Positions 32,511 through 43,538 of a DNA stretch of 64,000 bases are shown in pieces. The notes under the pieces are model-generated. The model had not been told where the DNA came from. It saw nothing but the letters and a program-made list of their open reading frames with translations, and ran no database searches. Source of the stretch: Endothia cerciana. Its lineage: Eukaryota > Ascomycota > Sordariomycetes > Diaporthales > Cryphonectriaceae. The first letter of the stretch is position 1. Each line of letters opens with the position of its first letter. Made by a program: the position numbers and the translations under genes. Location of the stretch: NCBI GenBank assembly GCA_026119935.1, contig JALRMH010000028.1:186001-250000 (forward strand), read 5' to 3'.

Positions 32511-34358
32511 CTAACGTCGGCCCCGCCTTGGGTCGTCCGCCTCTGCCCTCCTGGCATCCCTCATCTCCTTGGTCCCTAGGCTGCCCAGTCCACCCTCGCT
32601 CCGCCTCTCCCAGCCACCGAGCCGGACTACGAGGCACGTGGCATTGTCGCCGTCGATGCTCACCTCCGTCGCGTACCCGACCACGTTCTTTGAGGCCTCC
32701 TCGGGCGTCCGCGCCTCCTTGATCACGTCAACGATCTCCTGGTCGGAGAGCGTGCCGCTGACCCCGTCGCTGACCAGCACCATGAAGCTGAACTGCGCTG
32801 GGCCCAGCTGCATCCTCGTCAGCTCGGGCTCGGCGGAGACGCCGATGCGCTTGGAGCCCATGTCGCCGAACGCGCGGGAGTTGGCCAGACCGCTAATCCG
32901 CTCCTCGCCGAAGCTGTCGGTGACGAGACTGCTCTCCGCGAACCGCGTGAGCCGCCTAGCCTCACTCGGACTGCTCGGGTGGTGGTCACTCGTCAGCGGG
33001 ACGGCAAGGCCCGACGCCGTGTCACACAGGAGGATGCGCGTGTCGCCCACGTGCGCGACGACGATGGTGCTGTGCGCGTTTGGGTGCCAGAAGGGCGCGG
33101 GGGTGGGCGTGGAGATCAGGGCGACGGACGCGGTGCTGCCGCCCTTGAAGCGGGTGGGCCCGCCTATGACATTATGGCCCGAGGGGACGCTGTGTGGGGA
33201 GCTGCCAAGGATCTCGTCGCTGTTGAGAGGGAGGTTGTCGCTCACGTAGGGGTCGTCCGGGTCGGGCTTCCGGGCCTGTGCGGTCACGAAGTCCAGATCG
33301 GCGCGGAGGAAGGCGTACGTGAGGACGGACTCGATGGAGACCTTGGGCTTGGCGGCAGGGTTGGGATCAGTATCCAGGTCGAACAGCGCGGGCTTGAAGC
33401 GTCGGAAGTAGCCGCCGATCGTGTTCTTATACTCGGCGACAATGTCCTTCGTCAGCTTGACCGCCTTGTGCACATCGGCCTTGACGGGGATGGGCTCCTG
33501 GGAGGCAGCCGTGGGCATCTTGCCGTTCGTGACGGCCATGCCGTCCAGCTCCGACTTGACCTCCTTCGCGCTCTTGAAGTCCACGCCGTCCAGCGCCCTC
33601 TTCTTCAGCGTCGAAGCAGCGGACTCCGCCTGCTCTGGAGTAGCAACACTGTCCTTATCCGCGCCGCCCTTGAGCAACTTGCTCTTCTTGCGCAGACTGC
33701 TCTTCAGCTCGAACCTGTCCGCAGCCTCCTCAATGTAACCATGCAACTCGTCCCGCAGGAACTCCGCACACTCACTCCCGCCATGGCCGTCAAACACGCC
33801 AAAGTAGAAGACCTGCGGGTCCCCAAAAGGACTATCGGCCGTCGTTGCCTCCCCGACGCTGTTCTTCTTCTCGCTGCGCACTAGGCTCATCGGCGCGCGC
33901 TTCGCAAACGCGGGAATGTTGATCGTGCCGGCCTGGTTGGTGTCCTCGTTGTAAGGCCGGCTGCCGCGGCCGCTGAAGGCGCCAAAGTGGTGCTTCGCGC
34001 TGCGCAGGGGGATGCGCACCACGGTGAGGTCGCGAGAAGGCATGTTGGGTGGTGAGGCGGGCGCGACGCCCGAGGAGTCGGGTGTGTGCGGTGCCGAAGC
34101 GGCGCGGGGGAGTTTGTGGTGCGGACCGGTCGCAGAGCGCGAGTCGGGATGGAGGGATGAGGATGGGAGGTGGGTGACGAAGTAGTTGTGAAAGCCGCGT
34201 GCCCCATGCGGATTCTGTCTCGAGCCCTGTTGTTGCTGCTGCTGCCGCTGCGTTGAGGGGGCGACGAATCGGTGCAGGTCAAGCCGCTGCTGAGTATGAT
34301 ACAGACGCCGGCCTTGGGCGCGGCCATGCGCCAAGTGCAGAGCTGCTCTGGGCGCCAT
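32511..34358 (-). CDS. ptc6: PP2C-family protein phosphatase, probably mitochondrial (PTC6-like)
   Basis: Intronless; from the ATG at 34358 it codes 615 residues. The start MAPRAALHLAHGRAQGRRLY gives a basic, Ser/His-rich presequence typical of mitochondrial import, with a Gln run near 35-40. PP2C motifs appear in order: SRPYNEDTNQAG, YFGVFDGHGGSECAEFL (metal-binding DGHGG), GGSTASVALI, VVAHVGDTRILLC, LTSDHHPSSPSEARRL, SRAFGDMGSK, MVLVSDGVSGTLSDQEIVD and DGDNATCLVVRL. The catalytic domain is stretched by a long insert (about residues 190-310), as in yeast Ptc6, which acts in the mitochondrial intermembrane space/matrix on pyruvate dehydrogenase and mitophagy signalling. An upstream in-frame ATG at 34508 would add 50 residues and is less likely. 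The family is firm; the subgroup is inferred from the presequence and insert. Confidence 0.88.
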   Translation of the reverse strand: MAPRAALHLAHGRAQGRRLYHTQQRLDLHRFVAPSTQRQQQQQQGSRQNPHGARGFHNYFVTHLPSSSLHPDSRSATGPHHKLPRAASAPHTPDSSGVAPASPPNMPSRDLTVVRIPLRSAKHHFGAFSGRGSRPYNEDTNQAGTINIPAFAKRAPMSLVRSEKKNSVGEATTADSPFGDPQVFYFGVFDGHGGSECAEFLRDELHGYIEEAADRFELKSSLRKKSKLLKGGADKDSVATPEQAESAASTLKKRALDGVDFKSAKEVKSELDGMAVTNGKMPTAASQEPIPVKADVHKAVKLTKDIVAEYKNTIGGYFRRFKPALFDLDTDPNPAAKPKVSIESVLTYAFLRADLDFVTAQARKPDPDDPYVSDNLPLNSDEILGSSPHSVPSGHNVIGGPTRFKGGSTASVALISTPTPAPFWHPNAHSTIVVAHVGDTRILLCDTASGLAVPLTSDHHPSSPSEARRLTRFAESSLVTDSFGEERISGLANSRAFGDMGSKRIGVSAEPELTRMQLGPAQFSFMVLVSDGVSGTLSDQEIVDVIKEARTPEEASKNVVGYATEVSIDGDNATCLVVRLGGWERRSEGGLGSLGTKEMRDARRAEADDPRRGRR

Positions 34359-35229
34359 GGCGACCGGCTGTGTCGCGCCGTGGGCGGGTATCACGACGAG
34401 GCTTATGATGTCTCCTGGTGGGGGGGTCGGATCTCCAGTCGTGCTTCTTGGTGGGCGCGTTCTCGCGATGGTGCTTCGCGACACGACTGCGGGTGGTGGT
34501 CGTCGCATCCCCACCCAAAACTCACGATGAGCCTCGGCTCAAGGGTGTCCTCCTCCCCAAGAAGTAGACAGTGACGGCTGAAGGGAAGGGAAGGGAGGAA
34601 CGGGGAGAGAAAGGTGGAGGATGTGGTCGAGTGGGACGATAACCGAACGTCCATGGGACCAGACAGGATCGGGGTTGCGCTTGACGGACGCCGTAAAAAA
34701 AAGACCAAGGCTGAGGATGTGATCTCCCCCCCACACTGTCGTCGTGGTGTCTGGTCCTATCAAGCAGGTCAGCGCAAAGGGAGGGGGGAGGGGGTGCTGG
34801 GTGGTGAAGAAAGAACTAATCAAAAGACCAGATTCATCATATATATGGGTGTTCAAAAGATGTGTGGCTTAGACTGCTAACGATACCTTGGTCCCTGCTC
34901 GTCGCCGTAGTTTAGGATCAACCCAGGATGCCATCATCACAGGACTTGTCGGGGCCAGTGGGAGGAGACGTTTTGGGGCCCCACCAATGCTACTATGGTA
35001 GGGTCCCGGCTGCCACAGCTCAGGATTCACCACTCTGCTGGGATCCCCACGGGTGCCACTTCAGGGGTCGCCAGGGCCGTACGACGTCACCCGCCCGCAA
35101 GGCTGTGGGGTTCTTCATCCTTTCTGGACCATCACGCTTCGGGCCTCGTCAGCCCTTTCAGCTCTGTCTCACGTCCTCCGGGCCGCATCCCACCTTCTTG
35201 ATGTTGAGTCCCGCGCTGACAGACACTCC
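34359..35229. other. Divergent promoter region
   Basis: Between the PP2C gene and the BTB-like gene. Contains purine runs near 34585-34625 and nothing I can name. Confidence 0.55.
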
Positions 35230-36980
35230 ATGGACGACTCACCGGAGCCCTCTCAGAATGACGACCCATCTAACCCACCTAACCCACCTAGCTCGGGCCT
35301 CCCGGAGGTCGTCACCATCGCCCCCAGAGGCGATATCCTGCTGGACGTGACCTTCGAGACCTCCAGATCCACACTCAAAGCCACCCGGAGGGCAAACCCA
35401 AAGCCCCGGCCAGGACAGAGGGAGCCACCGCCGCCTCAGCCAGTTCTGAAGCCTCGGATCCGGCTGGCGTATCGGGTAGATCTCTCCGCGCTCAAGAAGC
35501 ACTCCCGCTACTTCACCAACCTGCTGGGGGACACCCGTTTCCAGGAGGCCAGGGCCATCACCCAGAAGCTCGAGGAGGTCTCGGCGCGGGGTGAGAGCCC
35601 GGGGGACCTTGGCCCGGGGGAACTGCCGCGGGTGGAGATCACGGACGACGATGAGGCTACCCGCACCGCAGGCCGCGAGGCCGTCTTCGCCGACATGCTG
35701 CGCGTGCTGCACTCCCTCCCCACCGCCACGAAGCCCGTGACCATGCTCTACGTCGTGACGCTCGCCGTCCTCGCGGACCGCTTCGCCTGCACCGCGCCCG
35801 TGTCCCGGTACCTCACAACCGGACTTCCAGACAGGTTCAGGTGGCCCGCGACGCCCGCCCCCAGGCTCCGGGAGGACGGGCTGAGTGGGCTGTCCTTGGC
35901 GGCGGAGGAGGCCGTGCGGCAGAAGGCCCTTGTGGCATGGCTGCTGGAGCAGCCGGTCCGTTTTGGGGCCGCAACGAGGGAGCTGGTGCTCTTTGGAAGC
36001 CACCGCTGGTCTGTGGCTTATGCGGACGACGACGAGGACGATGAACCTGATGCCGGCAGAGATGCCGCGCGGGCGAGGCAGGAGGCTGTTTGGTGGTACC
36101 TCCCGGATGGGTTAGAGGGTATGTGCCCTCTGCAGTTTTCTTTTGAATCTCTCCCCATACGCGGTCCGCACAAACACTCTTCTCGTGCTTGTTCGTTTCC
36201 TCTTGGTGATTCCTGCCGCAATGTGAGGGCGCGCGCTGAAACGCCCGGAAAGAGGAACTCCACCACCGCCGGCATCTACTCCTGCGCAACCTCGCCTCCA
36301 TCCCGGCGCACTTCCTCCACCTCTACACCACGCGCACGCGCAACGGCCACCGGCAGTGCAAACTGGGCTACGACTCCTCCTCGGCGTGCGACTCGTTCCA
36401 GCTCGGTGAGATGGTCAGGTTCCTGGTGTCCAAGAACCTGCTGTTCCTGACCAACTTCTCCGCCTCGTCCCTGGACGAGGTCAAGGACTTCGCCGCGGTC
36501 GACGTCAACTCGGTGCTGGCGGCCCTGAAGCAGTGCCCCAACTACCAGGTGGACAGGCACCACACCAACTGCGGGCTGCGGACGAGGATCATGCCGATCC
36601 TGGAGTATGTGGGGAGCATGCTCAGCGCGAGCGTAGTGCAGGTGAGCCTGCAGGCGTGGAAGAGGGAGAGGAGGAAGACGAGCTGGCAGGGATCCGACGA
36701 GGGCGGGAACGACGGGTGGCGTACGCTTGGCCGGAGGAAGGACTTCATCGTCGGGGACGACGCCGAGGACGGCAAGGGTGCAAAAAACGGGAGAGTCTTC
36801 CGCTTCACCCGGTCCGTCGCCTCGGACCAGCGCCTGCGGTTCGAGGGCGCCATGGCGGCAGACAGGATGGCGAGGGAGCTGTTCACCGCCGACGAGTGGG
36901 ATTGGACACCGGAAGATGTAGGCAAGGTGGACCAGAACTCGGAGTCGAAGCACCTGAGCATGCCGCTCCGCCGAAAGTAG
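35230..36980 (+). CDS. BTB/POZ-like fungal protein, function unknown
   Basis: Exons 35230-36118 and 36253-36980; 538 residues. The join (G|AG) gives GLEEELHHRRHLLLRNLASIP, one continuous helix, and removes an in-frame stop. The N-terminal part has a BTB-like pattern: APRGDILLDVTFE, then a Pro-rich loop, then LSALKKHSRYFTNLLGD. It continues with a helical BACK-like region. The C-terminal third includes RQCKLGYDSSSACDSFQLGEMV and a Cys pair (CPNY ... HHTNCGLRTRIMPIL). Such proteins are common and mostly uncharacterised in filamentous ascomycetes; some act as Cullin-3 adaptors, but nothing here shows that. The start at 35230 (MDDSPEPSQN) was chosen because the upstream frame lacks structure. Stop TAG at 36978-36980. 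Confidence 0.75.
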
Positions 36981-37438
36981 GGGGAGGCCAGTATAGAAGA
37001 ATACCACTTCGAGAGCCACTCGCCGGGATCATAACTCCTCGTCCGATGACCTACTCTGTGCCAACTTTTCCGTCTCAAAGGATACTTGGTACCTTTGCGG
37101 CAACGCTGACCTTTGATTCCGCGGCGTTGGTTACGCTGTCTTCGTTACCGCGCTTCAACGTACGGGTATACCCACCCCATGGCGCCTGATCCTTCCAACG
37201 CCTCTTCGGCCGATGAGTCGGTTGTTGATGAAGTGGTGAAGGAAGGTCTTGAACGCCATGATCTCCGCTCGCTAGGTCAATTCCGCTTTTGTCACGCAGC
37301 ATGTTGACATGGGTTTGATTTTGAACCTGAATCGATGGTGTTATTACTCCCACCCGCTTGTCCATTTGGGCATCCCAATCAAGTTCCATTCATCCGCGTC
37401 CAATGCATGCTTTTTTTTCTTTTTTTTTTCTGTCCGAC
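36981..37438. other. Convergent 3' region of the BTB-like gene and pyr-4
   Basis: Short spacer with a T-rich tract at 37411-37430 just after the pyr-4 stop, reading A-rich in the sense of pyr-4. No gene. Confidence 0.6.
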
Positions 37439-38620
37439 TCAGTTCGCCAACCTCGCCTGGTAAGCCTCCCAGGCCGTAGACCGATATCTCTCCGCCTCGC
37501 CCTGCGGATCTGTAGCCTGTATGATACCCCGTCCTACAATGATAATATCCGTTCCGCCGATCCCAATGAGTTTCTCGGGCGTGTTGTACTGCTGTCCCAT
37601 GCCGTCGCCCTTCAACCCTTCGCCATCCTCCTCGTCACCCTCGGGCGGCAGTTTGCAGCCAGGGGTCATGTGTACGAAGTTGTCTTCCGGTTCCGAGTTC
37701 AGGTTCTCCTGCGCCACGTAACCCATCACGAACTCCCTATTCGCCCTTGCTGCCTCGACGCAGGCTGTGGTGTATCCGGCATCCATCAGACTGCCCGCGC
37801 TGGACATCTGCGCTAGCAATAGCAGCCCTCTCTCGAGCGGGGCCTCTTGGATGCCCGGAAACACGACGTCGTCGGCGTCTGACATGTTCTTCGACAGCCG
37901 CGGGGAGTCAGCCGGCTCGAATGACTGTGTGACCGTCGTGATGGAAACAATGCTGCCCTTGCGGCCATCGGGGTCTCGTGGTGGGGGTGGGGGCATCATG
38001 TTGATGTCCCGCGCCTCGAACGTCCCCCTAGATGATGCCCACCCGTTCCTCTCGTATGCTCCGCCGTCCCCGTCCTCGTCATCCTCGTCTTCCTCGTCGT
38101 CGTCGAAGTTGTTGCTGATAGGGGTGCCTACCGTCACGCTGGTGCGTACTTCATAATTGCACCTCTCGCGCCACTTGGCCGCTGCCTGAGCCATGGCCCC
38201 CACCATGGGCTTCCCGGCAGATATGTTCGCGTTGACGATGTGCGCCCAATCGATGACCCGTGCTGTGCCGCCCACATACTGCATCTGTACCGTACTGCCA
38301 ATATCACAATACTTGCGGTCCTCAAAGATCAGAAAGCCGTGTTTCCGTGCCAGGGCCGCCAGATGCGCACCGGTGCCCTCTTCCGGCCTATAGTCCCATC
38401 CTGAGATGAGGTCGTAGTGCGTCTTGAGCACGACGATGGACGGACCGACCTTGTCGGCGAGGGCAAGGAGCTCCCGTGCGTTGCCAACGTCGGCCGACAC
38501 GCAGAGGTTTGACTTCTTCAATTCCATCAGACGTAGAAGGTAGGCCGTCAGGGGATGCGTCGCCGCGGAGGCCCGTTTGCCATAGGATGTGGTTATACTC
38601 GAATGTCTTGGCTGTGTCAT
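37439..38620 (-). CDS. pyr-4: Orotidine 5'-phosphate decarboxylase (URA3 / pyr-4)
   Basis: Intronless, 393 residues. It catalyses the last step of UMP synthesis, decarboxylating OMP. Signatures: KKSNLCVSADV near the start of the barrel, VVLKTHYDLI, the catalytic Lys-Asp network in FEDRKYCDIGSTVQMQY, and the phosphate-binding end IIIVGRGI with the conserved Gly-Arg-Gly. Between strands (about residues 175-270) lies an acidic and Pro-rich insert of about 95 residues, as in the Neurospora and Trichoderma enzymes and absent from the yeast one. The length fits the Sordariomycete subgroup (about 380-400). The ATG at 38620 is the first in frame and precedes the conserved HPLTAYLLRLMELKKSNLC by about 20 residues. 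Confidence 0.95.
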   Translation of the reverse strand: MTQPRHSSITTSYGKRASAATHPLTAYLLRLMELKKSNLCVSADVGNARELLALADKVGPSIVVLKTHYDLISGWDYRPEEGTGAHLAALARKHGFLIFEDRKYCDIGSTVQMQYVGGTARVIDWAHIVNANISAGKPMVGAMAQAAAKWRERCNYEVRTSVTVGTPISNNFDDDEEDEDDEDGDGGAYERNGWASSRGTFEARDINMMPPPPPRDPDGRKGSIVSITTVTQSFEPADSPRLSKNMSDADDVVFPGIQEAPLERGLLLLAQMSSAGSLMDAGYTTACVEAARANREFVMGYVAQENLNSEPEDNFVHMTPGCKLPPEGDEEDGEGLKGDGMGQQYNTPEKLIGIGGTDIIIVGRGIIQATDPQGEAERYRSTAWEAYQARLAN

Positions 38621-41600
38621 TTTTCCGGTTGAGAGGATCCTTGCTGGGAGAGTTGCTGGTTTTGCCTGTGCTCTTCGGAGGGATTTCGCCTCAGTGGACC
38701 TTGCACGCCCGGAATTTCTGGCTGGGCGAGGCGATCTGGCCTCGGTGAAGGTCTAGAAGCTCTACAGTTGTTGTGACACTGTCTCGGGTCTGTACGTCCC
38801 ACCTGACAGACGCAGGAGCCAAGGAGGTGAGCTGCCGAGAGGTTAAAAAAAAAAAAAAAAATTGGTGATAAAAAGAATGATGCAATCAGCTGGTCCGTCT
38901 GCACCGAGCCGACCCGCGCGAGTAAAACCAGACTGAACTAGTTTATCCGACGGTCCACGACTTGCTACGCAAAGCGTTGGCTCGCTCTGCTGGCGACTAA
39001 AAGCGATGTGTTAACTTCTGTTGCGCAAACATAGAGTGTGCTAAGGCTAATTCAATGCAGTGTGAACAAGGTGCGTGCTGTGTTTTTCTTCTTTTCTCCT
39101 TCTTCTTTCCTTCATCCGCGCTGTCGCAACAGCTCACTCCAGACTGGTCACTGGCCGCCTGGAACCAGCTGTACATGAATCCGGGAGCGCAGCGGGAGAC
39201 AGGATACAAGAGCAATTAATTGTATGCTATCGGCCAGCTCGACGATCAGATAGTGGTGGTGTGTGCCGGAGAACGGAATCGCGCAGACTTACAAGCAAGA
39301 ACCTCAAGTGCCGAGCTGCCCGTTGGAAAATCTCTGATTGCGGGAAGACTGGGAAGACAGTCGAAGCCGAGGACGAGTGTAATTGGGAATTGTAATAAAT
39401 CCGCTGAAGTTGAGTTTCTCCTGAGGCACGCAAGACCTTCGGGGGCTGTTCAGATGTGATGTGGTCGGGGCACAACGGTGAACAGAGTCCCGGGCATGTG
39501 CAGAAAAGTAGTTTGTGTGTGTATGGTCTGGCGTCCCTCCGCAGTCCTCCTCAGCTTGTCGTCACGGCGCAGAGGCAGAGAGAGAGATGAGCAGTCTGTC
39601 CAGAATCCGTGATTGTTATTCGTGTGAGTTAGGCGGTCCAGCTGAGTCCTCCCAGGATGCTGGAGGTATTTATGGTCGCGAAGCAGAACGAAAACCCAAA
39701 AAAACGACCACAACAACACAACCTCCTTGTGTGTGAGTGACGTCGATGTCGCCTAGCACAGAGCGTCAAGGGGTCCACCTTCGTCTGCTGAGATCGGGAA
39801 GGATGAAGACAGGTCAGAGAGCCCGGGGGGGAGTAGGGATGGAATCGAATCGGGAGAACGAAGAGCAGCTACAGCTACTATGTAAATTTCAGGTCGACGT
39901 CACCGGAGCGGAGGGGAGGGACAGGAGAGGGATTAGGACGAAGACGGCAAACGCGTAGATATATGGATATTTTTGGCCCCTTCCCCAAAGCAGGAGGGGC
40001 CAGACAGAGAACAGAGGGCTGGGCCGGCAGGGGAATGCAGTTGGCAAGATAGATACTGCAGTACCACCCACAGCCTGCTGATTTTCCAGGGCTGCCGCTG
40101 GTCCAAACGGCCAAGCTCGACAGGCAAGGGAACCCTAAGACCGGGCGGGGCGTGCCCCCTCGGTGCAGTCCAGGGCAGTCCAGGGCAGTCCAGGGCAGTC
40201 CAGGGCAGTCCAGGGCAGTCCCAGGGCAGCCCTGAGCCAGAACCAGATTCAGATCCAGAAACCCTGTCGCGTACCCCTGGCCCCAGCACTGAGGCCCCCC
40301 TTGGCCTGCCTGACCCCCAAGGTGACCCCCCTCACCCCCAGAGTGATGCACCTTCCCTGTCAAGCTCAGAGCTGCCTAAGTTCGAACCCCGGAAGCGGAC
40401 CAGGCGACCTTTTCTTTCCTGGCTGGGTGGTCTCATCACTATACCGTGGTACGATTCAGTACCATGTAGATAGGTACTATGTAGGTAGATAGATGCTCTG
40501 GTGCCTTGTCAGCACTCCCTACCTGGCCGTCTTGTCATCTGGATACTTCTTCCTCTTCCCCTTCCTCTTCCACTTCTCCTGCTTCTGTTTTTCTTCTTTC
40601 TTTTCCTCCTGCCCCTCAACCCCCCCCCCCCCCCTCTTCTCGGATAGCTAGACGCAGCCGCCGAAGGGCAACTCGAGCCGTCACCTGAGACCTTCTGACA
40701 CCGCCGCGACCGCCCTGATCAGCTCTGCCCTGATAGTGGAGCTCCCTCCCCTGCACCTCCACGACGTCGATCTGCCTATTCCCTGCCGTCCCTTGTCAGT
40801 CAGTGCCTGGACAGGCCGGACCCAGGGCTACGGGAGCTCCATCCCACATCGCTCCCAGCTTGAACCCCCGGAGCCATGGTCATCGCGGCCACCGCTGAGA
40901 ACGTTTGGCACCAGAATAGAAAGGCGCCTGTGCATTTCGTATAACCGAAATGATTATCGGCTCATGGTCAACGCCTCGGTTTTTTTATGCTTCTCCCATC
41001 AGCCAGCCCCTGATCTCAGGCCACGCTTGTTGGCCGGCTTGAGCATCCCTCCGCTCCAGCACCTCGCTCCCCCCGCGACCCCGTCCTGCATGGACTACTA
41101 TACAGTACTGTAGTATGTATTAACGCCGGATCCAAGTCCGTCAAGAAACCCATCACTTTGGATGGGACCTCTCGCATCACAGACAGGCCCTCAAACAACA
41201 AGACCACAGAACGCTGGCTGCCGCTCCTGCGCGTCCGTGCTAGGGAGCCCCAGCCTCACACCATCTCACGCTTGCTTGGTCGAGCGTAAGAGAGAACGGA
41301 GCGACTGACAGAAAGAGTTGCGCGGACGGTCACACAGAACAGGGGCGGTTTAATGCTGCACTTCAATTTTCGAGCGGGTGCTTGCGTTTTGCCCCGTCGG
41401 GGGGGGGGGGGGGGCGCACACCAGGCTCGACCCTGAGGCCTCACCACCATCGAGGTGAGACCAGGAATCCATTTTGCCGTCCGACTGTCCCTCGCAGCTG
41501 TGTCATCCGGGCCGTGTCGTGATCGTCTTCCCCGTCCGTGGAGATTACCGGGCCTCCAAGGACCCGACCGATCCCTGCGGCCGCAGCAGCGGCCCACCCT

Positions 41601-43538
41601 CACTGCAGCCTCGGGAACACCGGCCGGTGGGCTCGCAGAACCCTGCCGATATTTTGGATGGCGACGCCGACAGACTCGTGACCTGTCATTCTTACATTCC
41701 TGAACATCTGAGGGGGGGAGGGCGAGGACGGTTCAGCTGGCCTGAAGCGATGACCCCATCATGGCAAGCTCTCCTTCGAGATCTCGGTCTACTTGCTCTG
41801 CCCCCTGTTGCAGATCATTGCGCTCGTACGGCGGGCAACGAGTTGGAGGGCGCCGAACCCAAAGCCTTGCGGGTGAGCTTTACCGAGGTGCAGAAGCGAG
41901 GAGCGCTTCCTGCCATCGGCAGAACATACTGATGCTGGGAATGCACGCCGTATGCAGCCAATGTTCTGAATCAGAGACAGATCTGCGTGCCACGGGCGGC
42001 CGGCACATGCGGCTGATCCCTTGGCTGCCACCACCGGACCAGTCCAGCCCAGCCCACTCTGGTCTGTACGTACTCCTGCGTATGTACCATAATCAACCCG
42101 AATCCTAGAATTTGATTGATATACCCTGAATATGGGGCTGTAACGCCTTCATACAACACCGGGGCGTTGTGCTATCATGACTTGGTCGTCTGGAGGGCTA
42201 ATAAGCACTGCCGACGACGTCGGCAAGTCACTGAGCCGGGACAGGGACGCAATGACATGAAAACGACCGGAAGCGTGGGTTGCGGCGAACGCCAGCAGCC
42301 TCGTGACAGGAGAGGACGACGGACGATGGAAAGGGGCGAGGAGAGTCGCTCGGTAATGATATCCAAAGAAGAATGGGCGCGGCATCGGGGATCAGACCTG
42401 GTCCTCCGGTATCGCGCCCCGGGGCACGGCCTGTACATATAGCAGAACATCTGCCGCGAGAGACACCTGACCTTCCGGACAGCCAGAACGCACGCAGGGA
42501 CACGCGGTCTCCAACAATGAGCCGTAACGCGCGCGGATGCAACCAGACTCAGAGGCCAATGTGGTCAAGGAAACCAAGGTAAATCCTGCTGCTGACTGAT
42601 CTGTGGGGCCTCTCGCTGTGAAATCGTCCCCCAGGCGGGTCTATATCTCTCTTATGAGATAGCCGGATTGTCTAATCTGCCATAGCACTACAGCAAACAG
42701 TACCGACCTATTGGACGCTTGATCCATGCAAATGAGGTCTGGCTATGATAGTAGCCCGAGGGTTTAGGATTGACTAGCCTTCTCCTGCTCACGGGCACCT
42801 TTTCGAGACGCGCACTACAAGCCAGGAAGCCCTTTCCGTGCTATCCGAACAGAGAGGCCTAGTCGTACATCAAGCTCCTGCTGCAAAACTGGTCGGTATA
42901 TGGGCAATGCCCTGAGGAAATCAGCGTCCTTGTGCGCTCATACAGTCTGTAAAGAAATCACAAGAGAACTCCCGATACTGCAAACTGCGTATCATTGCTA
43001 CCTCTCGTAGGGTGGGGGGGGGGTTTTCACAGGGGCTTGATAGCAGCTCGACTGCAGGCGGATAGCGGACAGCGGCAACACCCCGATAAGCAGTCCTGGG
43101 CCTTATCGCGTCCACGTCGCGCGCCTGAGTAACCCAGTATACTTGTTCCTCCAGATCTTCCGTGGATCTTACGTTTCTAGCTCAATCTCCCTAAAAAACC
43201 TGTCATTCAGAGTTTCAAGACTGCTGATTTCGGAAGCCTCGGACTCGTGGTGGCTCACCTTGCTTGCACCCGTTCCAACCTCGAAGTCAAGGCACCGGAC
43301 CATCGTCCTACATCTGCGACGAAGCAAGGCTTCACAGCTCGGCACGACCCGCCAGACGGAGTTTGACCTGGCACGCCTGGCACGACCCCGGGCGGGCTAT
43401 CCACCACCTTATCGCGTCTGCCCTGACTTCCCAGAAGAGGCCAGGGACGACGGGTCAGACTCAGGATCACGAGTCGACCGTTTCTTTCACGCACCTCCGA
43501 TGGTCGATTGCGACCCGTAGCTTCCGAAAGCTATAATC
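38621..43538. other. Gene-poor 4.9 kb region
   Basis: The longest gap in the window. It holds an A-run at 38845-38861, a 10-bp tandem repeat at 40165-40229, a pyrimidine-rich tract at 40545-40640 that looks like a fungal promoter/leader, a run of about 16 G at 41399-41414, and another G-run at 43014-43023. ORFs of 100-166 residues (for example 39973-40473 and 41474-41932 on the plus strand) have no motif or consistent splice pattern. The last few hundred bases must include the PIS1 promoter. Confidence 0.5.
40165..40229 (+). repeat. 10-bp tandem repeat, unit CAGGGCAGTC
   Basis: Five exact copies at 40171-40220 with partial units on both sides. The period of 10 is not a multiple of three, so it is not a coding repeat. 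Confidence 0.95.

Noticed and set aside
39973..40473. Plus-strand ORF of 166 codons with a repetitive Gln/Gly/Ser part
   Set aside because: The repeat in it has a period of 10 bases and so shifts frame with every unit, which argues against coding selection.
41399..41414. Run of about 16 G as a quadruplex or structural element
   Set aside because: Homopolymers of this kind recur in the window (7944, 43014, 45461) and may be sequencing or assembly artefacts; nothing ties them to a function.
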